Of a stretch of 60,000 nucleotides of DNA, positions 22,501 through 34,500 are shown in pieces (positions within the stretch are counted from its first letter, which is position 1; every line of letters starts with the position of its first letter). The DNA is from Antedon mediterranea (Eukaryota; Echinodermata; Crinoidea; Comatulida; Antedonidae): positions 30,201,001 to 30,261,000 of the forward strand of contig NC_092673.1 in the NCBI RefSeq assembly GCF_964355755.1, given 5' to 3'. The notes under the pieces were generated by a model. The model was given only the letters and a program-made list of their open reading frames with translations. It did no database searches and was not told the origin of the DNA. Position numbers and translations under genes: made by a program.

Positions 22501-25500
22501 CTCTCAAATTATTATTGTTTAGGCAATTATCTTTCACTTGTGTTACCACAACGGTACCATATCAAAAATTACAAAATATGTAGGTTCCGTATTTTCAACT
22601 ATGCTGGAAATTTCAAAGCAACTTACTTCCAGTAAGGATATCATCCACAGTGAGTAACTTATCAAACAGTAACAAAACCTGCTCGGATACGGTTGCCAAT
22701 TTACTTATAAAATCACTTCCCAGGTCAAATGCGCAAGTCTAATTGGAAAGGATAAAACAAAACACAATGTTGTCACCCTTTGTTACTGTTAGTTATCATC
22801 ATTAAGACTTTCAGTATACGCATCATTCATATCGAAATCATTGTGAATTATATTTAAAAAAAATATGTTGCCAAGAAGCACTAAACGACACAAAATTAGT
22901 GAAAAGTCTTTGTATTTTGGAAATTTAGTGTTAAAAATAATGTATTTAAACTAAACTACAGGATATGGATCCAGGTGTTCATTTATTTTTGAAAAACTAT
23001 TAACACCATCTCTTCCCCGTTGAAAAATTCCGCCTATTAAAGTGAAACAGTTTTGTGACAAGATATTATTCATATCATTAACAAAAAATCAGATGACCCG
23101 GTTTATAAATTGATGCTATGTTTGGCAACATAAACATATTATTTTAAGCCTCATCATCATCATTTATTCATAAATACATCATCCTCCTTCCTAATTGTTA
23201 TCTTAATCACTATAATCATATCACACATTCATTAACTAATAACTGTATTTCAGTATTGCTTCACATGATGAGCAAATTAACAAAATGACATAGCACCTAG
23301 ATTCACGGTTATGAAACACAGCCATCGGCTAAACACTTTTGTTCACCTATTTCATCATTTTAATGGATTCCAAAAAAAAGCATATTTATTGGTAGATTTA
23401 AATGCTAATGGCTCTATTGCATAATTTTGGAAATTAGAAGAGCCTTAGGTTTTGACATTGACAAACACATACAATAATAATATTAGTAATTTGTTATGTT
23501 TGTGGTTTTACCATGTGTTTTAAAAAATTAGGCAAAGTGAGGTTATAAGCTCTGTCTACACTATCAAACTTTATGTGACAACCTAAAATGCGATGTGCCC
23601 ATTATGGACATGATGATGTCATATCACTACCATATTTGGGCATATCACTACCATAGGAACATTACACTTAAGCTCTGTCTACACTATCAAACATCAAAGA
23701 TTTTCTCAGCATTTTGGTTGTTACTCCAGAAAATACTTGTACAGTACCATAAACAACCGAAACACCAAAATTTCCTCAACAATACTTTATTATGTCCATT
23801 TTAAAAATACATGGTGTACCAAAAACCTAACTTTACTAGTGTTTATTCGCATGCAAACCTTTAACCAATATTGGTTTTAATATTATCATAAAGTAAGTCA
23901 TTATAAAAGTTGAAAAGGCAGAGCCAGTCATCAGACCGAATCACTTTTAATTGGAATAACAACATCCAATAATTACTTGCTAGTTACAATAGTATATTGT
24001 TCTTTATTAAGTCACTCCAGATAGTAAAATTATACACAAGCGTTGAGTTACTTTTGGTATAATTGCTTGATTGACAAAAGAGGAAAAAATTGTGTTATAT
24101 TACAGAAACACATTAAATTTGTCCAATAATTACACTGCACTTATAAGGAAATAAGATCTTGTTCTTACGGCGTATACTGTTATTACCATTTATAAATATA
24201 TAATGTAGGTGGAATTTGTTTAAAATAATTTGATTAAAATGATGAAATAATTTGATTAAAATGATGAAATACAGTGTTCAGCACAACAGTATTCAATATA
24301 CCAGCCTTCATTACAGCAGCGTTTTTTTAGTGGTATTACAACATTTCTGCTTGTTCGCATGCATGCTTTATGAAACCCAGTGTTCGGAACAATTGGAAAC
24401 AATTTGGTACTGAAAATATTTCATTTCATTAAATAAAAGTTTTGGAGTTTGAAAATAACAATCACCTGAAATGACGGACAACTCAAGTACAGACGGAAGC
24501 GTCCATAGTGGAAACTACCAATTTTTTACGGCTCCGATTTCAGCGTTCATTGCGATTGAAAATATAATTGTTGTTGTAATAATTGGCTGTACTAGACGAT
24601 TATGGAAAAAACAGAATATTTTTATCGTTTCCTTGACGTTGACTGATGTTTTGGCAAATTTGTTTTTATTTTTACATTTCACAGTAGAGCATAATTCGCT
24701 CAATGTTTTACATAGTAAGGTAAGCATCTTAACTTTATACTGTGCGCTATGCAACACATCTATATTGACCTTAGCCGCTGTGGCCGTGGACAGAGGCATC
24801 GCTATTGTTTGGGCACCATTTAACTACGATGTCATTGTGACAATTAAACGTTGTATTATTGTGTGCATTTTGAATGGGCTCATTCCTGCTATCATTTTCA
24901 TCTTAGTCGACGAAACGTATATAACAATAGTGTTTCCAATAATATATTTTGTATCATTGAGTCTTATAACTTTTGTGTACTGTAAAATTTATTGGAGTTT
25001 GAATAGACAAAATCGACTTGTTCTCCAGCAAAATAAAAATGAGTTGGAACGTTCTAAGAAGCTTTTGAAGACGTTCTTAATTCTGATATTCGTATTTTTT
25101 ATTTGCTTCTCACCGCCAGCAGTCTATTTGGCATTATATACATGTGGATTAACAGAATACAATGGGGATTTTGCTAATGTTGGTATTATAATTGGAAATA
25201 CGAATGCATTACTGAATCCTATGATTTACTGGTGGCGGCTAAAAGATTTCCGATCTGTAGTTTCTCAATGTATTACAAGATGTAGAGGAACTTTGGAAAA
25301 TACAGTACATTCAAGTAATTCAATATCGCCTGTCATGTCATCGGAAACATAGGTGAACCAATTTTGAGGTGTGATTCATTTTAAATTGGATAATTTAGAT
25401 GAACTATATCTATGGAAAACCAATTATAGGTCGCCCACTAAATCAACTTGTATTGTAACATATGTACATAGGATCACTGGCTTAATTCCCATCTGTACAT

Positions 25501-28500
25501 AAAATGCACGATGAAGAACTTTTACACTATTCAAATAGAGTAATGGGACTCACAAATAGAACCCAACACAAATTCCTTCAGTTTCTTGAGGAGAGAATAC
25601 ATTTACACAAATAATAAATTACATAAAAAACACAAACTTCTTTATTGTTACTTCTTTACAGAAAAAATAAATATTATGGTACCTTTAAAGTATTTGTTTG
25701 TTTCTCCACTCCATCAATGTATTCATTGTGCCTTGTTGATTCACTCTCGCAAAGCTCTGCCAACTTGCTGGCTTGATGCGGATGACCTAATGTTGGCCGT
25801 AACAAAGTCTTGTGGTCAATCTAAAAATAGAAATAATTTCATTTTTAGAAAACAAATGTTCAACAGATAATCTGTATACATTTGTAGCGATGAATGGTTA
25901 TTGTCATTAATAAATGGAATTATTACATATGTGGCAATATAAATTTAAATTTTGTCAAGAAAAGCATTCTTCAAGTGCAACACTTAAATAAAATTGATTT
26001 GTTCGTTTGTACATATCAATCAAAAATCACAACGAAAAGATAGATCTTTGGAGGCTAGATCTTATAATATACTCATAACAATCTGGATTTGGTAAGAACT
26101 AGAGCTTTAAAGAGTGGATCCAGGACAGAGGTTAATGTAATGATAATATTTATTCGGTCATCAATGTAAAAATAACCAGGAATGAGAATAGGCTAAAGCC
26201 CAAACAGACTCTGCACTCACTCCATACAATACAAACAGTTAAGATAAAACCATATACAAGAAAAATACAAATAAACTATACATAACATGAAATATAGTGT
26301 TTTGTTAGAGCAGCCTTAAATATTGAAATTGTTTGTGAATCTTTTATGTCATTTGGTATTTGCTCCCATAGTCTAGGAAAGGAAACAAATATACAGAATT
26401 ATGAGTACTGCCTTTCGAATTCCAACGTAAAAGCTTACCCGGACATCTTTCACTAGTTTTAATATACTCATTGAAAGAATGGGGACAGTAACCTTTCAAA
26501 ATTCTGGATCCTTCCCTGAATTTTGCCCATTCGTAACCCCATTTAAACATTGAGCTGCAGTGGCTTAAGGTGGGCAAGAGCCACGTGTGTAGGCTTCAAT
26601 GATATAGTTATTTATTTGAACAACTAACCCTCTGCTTCTCCCAGCGTTGAAGAGACTTGCTGAAGGTGTTATCCAAGTCAGCTCTCTTGCCAGCAAACAG
26701 CCCTCGGTGCTCTTTAAAGACCTCTGAAATTATGAGAGCTGGTACATTTGATGTGCTCTTCTCGGCACGTTCCAACTGGCCACGAAATTCTGAATAGGAA
26801 GAATGTAATTAATGTAAATCTTACTAAGGAAAATGCTTATGCAAAATTACACAATATTATTATAGATTAACGCAAGGTTTTTTCCACATAAATTGTAGAA
26901 GAACTTATTGTAGATCTGCCAAATTCACTCATTTTCCTCCTCTTCAATGCACCGCCAGCAAGTTTTGGAAATAAGTCCATTACTAATATTGTGTGACATT
27001 AGGAAAATATCTTTTCCCCCCGATTCCAAACGTTTGTTAAAATCCTATAAATAACATTAATTTACATTTAACTCCCCTTTTTCAACAAGTACATTCAAAA
27101 TATATAGCCAAAGTGATTGTTCTTTATAATAAATTGACAATGGTATCATTAACAAGAATTGACACAATTTTATCTTGGTTAATCTACAATCAACTTCTTT
27201 TAAAGTTCACACTCAAATCAGTGAAATGGTTTTACTCGTTTGTTATCAACAAAAATACTCAAAATGAAAAATGTCATTACGATGTTATATCAATCTGAGG
27301 TAACGAAAAGGTATAAAAAGCCACAGGAGTTGAAAGTACTTTTCTTAATAAAACCCTATTGGCTAAAATGCTACCACTGCTATACAAACATATGCACATT
27401 AACACGTAGATTAATAATCTTTGTATTATTGAAAATGAAAACAGTGAAAGTAGAGAGACCTACTTAAATGAGAATAAATAACAATTCTGGCAAACTTTAT
27501 CTTGTACTTATGAACTACAGTTTATAGGCCAGAATTCAAGGACTTACAATTATGTACTACTGTATTATTATAAAGGTAAACGAAAGATGCCGCACTACTA
27601 ATAAGATATCGGGTGTACTATATAGAACTATATTATGCGTCGGATTGTTATCAACTTTAATAGGTTTTATCAGTATAAACACATTTATTTTGTTCATTTT
27701 CATCACTACATGTGACGTCTTGATTACCGTAAATATCAGATTGTTTAGGTACTTTTGAAGATTGCTTTGAAAATTTAAAATTTTAAGTTTATAGTAAACA
27801 CAAACAATATTGGTTAGAAATGTTTAGGCAGGGAAGTACACCTCCCTGGGGTAGGCTTTAGACTTCAATACTGATGCAAGCCTGTGGATGTAACACTGAA
27901 CATTTAGGCAGTTACAGTTAAAACTACAGAGGGACTCTAGTATTCATAAACTTGTGTAGAATAATTTGAAGGAACTTGGAAAAGCGAATAATGAGAATAC
28001 TATAATATAAAGTTCCTGCTTAACCTAAAAACATCAAACCATTTATTTTCTTCTATTTTTGTCATAAAGAAATAAGTACAGTAACATTGAATGAATAAAG
28101 GTAAAGAAAATTAGAACAGTCAAGTGACAAATTTAACACTTTTGACAGGATGTATCTTAATCAAGTTTACACACATTGTATAATTCATGTAGGATATCCT
28201 TTGTATAATTCATGTAGGATATCCTTTGTATAATTCATGTAGGATATCCTTTGTATAATTCATGTAGGATATCCATTGTATAATTCATGTAGGATATCCT
28301 TTGTATAATTCATGTTGGTGATCCATTGTATAATTCATGTACAGTAGGATATCCTTTGTATAATTCATGTAGGATATCCATTGTATAATTCATGTAGGAT
28401 ATCCTTTGTATAATTCATGTTGGTGATCCATTGTATAATTCATGTAGGATATCCTTTGTATAATTCATGTAGGATATCCTTTGTATAATTCATAGGATAT

Positions 28501-31500
28501 CCATTGTATAATTCATGTAGGATATCCATTGTATAATTCATGTAGGATATCCATTGTATAATTCATGTAGGATATCCATTGTATAATTCATGTAGGATAT
28601 CCATTGTATAATTCATGTAGGATATCCATTGTATAATTCATGTAGGATATCCTTTGTATAATTCATGTAGGATATCCATTGTATAATTCATGTAGGATAT
28701 CCATTGTATAATTCATGTAGGATAGCCATTGTATAATTCATGTAGGATATCCATTGTATAATTCATGTAGGATATCCTTTGTATAATTCATGTAGGATAT
28801 CCATTGTATAATTCATGTAGGATATCCTTTGTATAATTCATGTTGGTGATCCATTGTATAATTCATGTAGGATATCCTTTGTATAATTCATGTAGGATAT
28901 CCTTTGTATAATTCATGTAGGATATCCTTTGTATAATTCATGTAGGATATCCTTTGTATAATTCATGTAGGATATCCATTGTATAATTCATGTAGGATAT
29001 CCTTTGTATAATTCATGTAGGATATCCTTTGTATAATTCATGTTGGTGATCCATTGTATAATTCATGTAGGATATCCATTGTATAATTCGTGTAGGATAG
29101 CCATTGTATAATTCATGTAGGATATCCATTGTATAATTCATGTAGGATATCCTTTGTATAATTCATGTAGGATATCCATTGTATAATTCATGTAGGATAT
29201 CCTTTGTATAATTCATGTTGGTGATCCATTGTATAATTCATGTAGGATATCCTTTGTATAATTCATGTAGGATATCCTTTGTATAATTCATGTAGGATAT
29301 CCTTTGTATAATTCATGTTGGTGATCCATTGTATAATTCATGTAGGATATCCTTTGTATAATTCATGTAGGATATCCATTGTATAATTCATGTAGGATAT
29401 CCATTGTATAATTCATGTAGGATATCCTTTGTATAATTCATGTAGGATATCCTTTGTATAATTTATGTAGGATATCCATTGTATAATTCATGTAGGATAT
29501 CCTTTGTATAATTCATGTAGGATATCCTTTGTATAATTCATGTTGGTGATCCATTTTATAATTCATGTAGGATATCCTTTGTATAATTCATGTAGGATAT
29601 CCTTTGTATAATTCATGTAGGATATCCTTTGTATAATTCATGTTGGTGATCCATTGTATAATTCATGTAGGATATCCTTTGTATAATTCATGTAGGATAT
29701 CCTTTGTATAATTCATGTACAGTAGGATCCTTTGTATAATTCATGTAGGATATCCATTGTATAATTCATGTAGGATATCCTTTGTATAATTCATGTTGGT
29801 GATCCATTGTATAATTCATGTAGGATATCCTTTGTATAATTCATGTAGGATATCCATTGTATAATTCATGTACAGTAGGATATCCTTTGTACAATTCATG
29901 TAGGATATCCATTGTATAATTCATGTAGGATATCCATTGTATAATTCATGTACAGTAGGATATCCTTTGTACAATTCATGTAGGATATCCATTGTATAAT
30001 TCATGTAGGATATCCATTGTATAATTCATGTAGGATATCCATTGTATAATTCATGTAGGATATCCATTGTATAATTCATGTAGGATATCCTTTGTATAAT
30101 TCATGTAGGATATCCATTGTATAATTCATGTACAGTAGGATATCCTTTGTACAATTCATGTAGGATATCCATTGTATAATTCATGTAGGATATCCATTGT
30201 ATAATTCATGTAGGATATCCATTGTATAATTCATGTAGGATATCAATTGTATAATTCATGTAGGATATCAATTGTATAATTCATGTAGGATATCCATTGT
30301 ATAATTCATGTAGGATATCCATTGTATAATTCATGTAGGATATCCATTGTATAATTCATGTAGGATATCCTTTGTATAATTCATGTAGGATATCCATTGT
30401 ATAATTCATGTAGGATATCAATTGTATAATTCATGTAGGATATCAATTGTATAATTCATGTAGGATATCCTTTGTATAATTCATGTAGGATATCCATTGT
30501 ATAATTCATGTAGGATATCAATTGTATAATTCATGTAGGATATCAATTGTATAATTCATGTAGGATATCCATTGTATAATTCATGTAGGATATCAATTGC
30601 ATAATTCATGTAGGATATCCATTGTATAATTCATGTTGGTGATCCATCATACAAAAGTAATACTGTCTGTATTTCGCAGAATTGTACACAAAATAATTCA
30701 AATTGATGCAACTTTAGGAAGGAAATACAATTGTACATAACAAATTGGTGCACTCAGTACTGCAGCCAGATTTTTTTATCATGTTGCATAAGTCTAGATA
30801 GTTAAAGCAGTACTAAAGTTAAAACCTTAAGTGAAGAACTTAAGGTTTTATTAGAACTGACTTAAGCTAAGTCATTGACTATAACAAAGTTAAGCTAATT
30901 ATTGCAAAGTAAGTTTGACCTCTGCACTTTTAATATTTTAATCAAGCAAAAACAATTCATGAAAAATGGTTATAGTTTTTCTTACCTTGTAAACAGTGGT
31001 TGTGATAGTTATCAGCTTGCGTATAGTACGATTGTAATTTGCTAACGATCATATCAGCGCACAACTCAAAAGTCTCATGAATCGCTTGGGGACGTGTCGG
31101 AGGACGCAAGCCCTTCTGACGATAGTACATCTGAAATGTCAAGTTTTACAGTGTGTACTTAATCTGTACACATTTTCATATCACTTTGAACGACAATTTA
31201 AAAACTGGTATTGACTTTAACACTTAAAATGAATTGCTTTCAATGAACTCTTGAGTAAATTATATTCTATTATAATAGGAAAGCATTACATCAAAAAAAT
31301 GACATCAGCAAAAAGTAGCAAATTTAAGAATTTTGAATTAAAAAGTGATTGTTGAAGAATAGAGGTCCTATGTTAAGCAATGGTGTTAAGTAAGAAAAAC
31401 TTACATTAAAAACAATGAAAAAGAAATATGTACTATATTGTGATCAAAACGGTGTATAATTATAATATATAATCATATTTTGTATAGTATCATTTATTTA

Positions 31501-34500
31501 TTCAATATAAAACAATAAAAACATAAAACCAATTGAGGTATTAATTTTATTTTAGTTTTATTATTTAAAAACATTTAGTAATGGATATCAAATGACTGCT
31601 GCACAATAAAAACCAGAATTTAATGACAGAAAAGCTTATGTTTTAATGTGGAAAATTGTGCGATAATGATAAAAGGCTTGTAGCCTTTTAAAAAATGCAT
31701 TTGCTTAAAGTTTGATCACTAAACTATGACAAACAACGTATGGACTTTAACTAATTTAACGACTTGAACAAAAATAAGAAGAGCCTAAACTGTACAGCTG
31801 TTTTTAGCATTCATTGTGCTGTCAATTAATACAATAATCAGGGATTGTTTAGCTGGGTTGACGCAGAACTAGGCCAAAATTATTATTCACTCAGAATATC
31901 AATATACATAATATGCAAATGTTTGATAACATTCATGTTTCATAAATAAAATTATGTTTTAAATGCTTTGTAGTTTTACGGCCAATTCAGACAGCGTCGT
32001 ACGAAGAGGACCGTCTTGAATTGTCGGTGCTGTCTGAGATAAATCCAGACGAGACAAGTTGTCTTGAGATAGCGTAATGCGTAGTTTTTAGGTCGTCTTG
32101 TCGTCAACGTTGTCCGAGTTGGCCTTTAAATGTCTGTTAATTTATTTCATCTTTATACTCAGTGACCTCCTCATGTATAATACTGAACTCACATAACACA
32201 GAAACACCATCATCCCTATTTATTGCCAACATTCTTGGACCCTTGGTATAAAAATCTCTTTCTATGACCAGATTTAAATTTAACTTTAGGAAGGACATGA
32301 TACCAATAGAACTGGATCTAGTAGAGTAGGCATAAATATTTTTGAGACAAATTGAAACGATTTAACAGTGCAATTCAGGCATTTGTTAAAAAAGAAAGCA
32401 AGTGTAGAGTCTTACCATTCACAAGAAGAAAAAACAACAAACCAAGAGGAGCATGCAGATTAAATAAGTTTGTAGCCAGACCTAAAAGATGACAGACTCT
32501 CTACTCTGTAACCACCTACCTACCTACCTACCTTGTATCTTAACAATCAACAACATCATAAGTCAATGTTGCATCTTAAAAATGATTAATGTTAAACTTA
32601 CATCTGCTGTTGTAAGAAGACCATCAAGAGATTCTTGCAATATCCGCAGAATAGTTGCCAGAAAATGTCTAATTTACACACAAAAAAAATTTGATTAATG
32701 ATGATGAATTTAGCAGATGATGCAGTACTTTGGTGAGCTTTAGAACAACATAATTCTCAATTAGAACATTTGTTAGACCATTAGTGGCCATTAATATAGA
32801 AATTTATACTGGCTAGTTAAAATTACTTACACTGCTGGAATTATCGGGTATTGCCAAAACTGTTTACATTATACCTTTAATAACTACTGTATTAGCCTAC
32901 TGTTGCATGGTACTGTAGTATAGTATAACCCCTATTCATTTAATACGGGTCCTCTACTGTTACATGGTATTATAGTATAGTATAACCCCTATTCATTTAA
33001 TAGTGGTTTGGCCGTGGCCGTAGTTTTAAAACATACACTATTTTCTCTCATTCGTTTTACCACTTGAGTAATTACATCATAATTTTATAGAAAATGTGTG
33101 AACTCTTAAAATGAGTGTCCCCTAAATAAATGTCCCAAAGGAGGGATTTTATTGTATACCAATAATATATTGGAATAAGGGAGTTTTAAGAGTGAAAAAC
33201 TGATGAAAACAATAAAAATTATAGGTTAATATTATTAATGATACTTTGGCAAATAAAACATTTAACTAGTAGTTAGTATTAGCATACATTGTTGCGAAAG
33301 AAAGTTTGATTAAGTAAATCCGATTCATTTCAGTGCAAATGATACTATTCAATTAATTTTAGATATTAAATTATTAATTTTATGTATTGAAAATATTAAT
33401 TGAAATAAGTAATTAATTAACTTTTAAATAAGGTTTAGTTCAGACTGGCGACACACTTTTTTTTTTTTTTTTTTTTCAATAACTTTTATTTTCTCCTTTT
33501 ATCAAAAACATTACACTCAACAGAACGTAACAAAACGGAAAACCAAAGACGTTTGAGGACGTCGCATTATCTCAATCGTCATTCTCTTTTTTCATTATTT
33601 CTTTCAATGTTTGATATACTGTACCACAAATACCTCATCATAATCATTTCTTAAGTTAAACCAGGCTATAATAACCCCTTGTCAATAATGATTACCAAGT
33701 TTTGCATTTTCAACTCTTATTCCTTAATTTAGTTTACAATACGTTTTTGATATGGACATTATACTTATTTCAATTTTTTGCAATGTTATTCTCCACAGTT
33801 TCAGAAAAGAAGAAAGAAAATCAAAGACGTGTGAGGACGTCACATTATAATATTTGATTAAATCACTATACCTCATCATAATCATTTCTTAATTTAAACC
33901 AGGCTATTATAACATATTAACAATAATAGTTACAAAGTTTTGCATTATCTACTCCTATACGTTGATTTGGTTTACAAAGTCAAATTCTTTTTCCCATAAC
34001 CATAATTCACCAAAACAATATAAGAGAAATAAATTGTCAAATTTTACTAATGCGTTACAATGAATTATTTCAGTTGCTTATGGGTGTATTTCATTCAATT
34101 GTCGTTATCTCTTTTTAATACTGGTTCCTATTTTTTAATATGGACATTATATTTATTTTTAATTTTTGCGATATTATTCTCCACAGTTTCTGTAAAGAGT
34201 ATCCATCTTTTAAAGTGAATGAAGTTAAGAATAATTTCATTTATCTTGCATTTATATATATATCTCTTAGCAAGAAGTAGAATCATATTAACAAAAGTTG
34301 AATATTTATATTTTAAAAAAAATACCAAAACATATGTCTATATTATTTAATCTAATAGGGATGTCTAATTTCCTGAACCAATAAAACACATCATCCCACA
34401 ATTTAGAAGTTTTCTCGCCAGATCGTATTAGAAATTCTACTGTTTTTTTGGTTTTTTTTTCCTTACCACAAATAGAACATTTATCATCTTGAACCAGGCC

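Larger units (their letters stand above)
22739..25682 (-). other. Intron 11 of the CCDC180-like gene, hosting a GPCR gene
   Basis: 2.9 kb. It contains the complete antisense GPCR gene (24471-25352), a family A MITE plus a second left terminus (23548-23692), and a 25-bp duplication near 24226-24272 (AATTTGATTAAAATGATGAA twice). The interval 22739-23547 has no feature. Confidence 0.8.
26790..30985 (-). other. Intron 9 of the CCDC180-like gene (4.2 kb)
   Basis: More than half of it is the 25-bp minisatellite at 28175-30647. A perfect hairpin lies at 30822-30850, between the array and exon 9. The interval 26790-28174 has short frames without domains and no assigned repeat. Confidence 0.7.

Noticed and set aside
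24515-24799. 94-codon minus-strand frame
   Set aside because: Antisense shadow of the GPCR gene.
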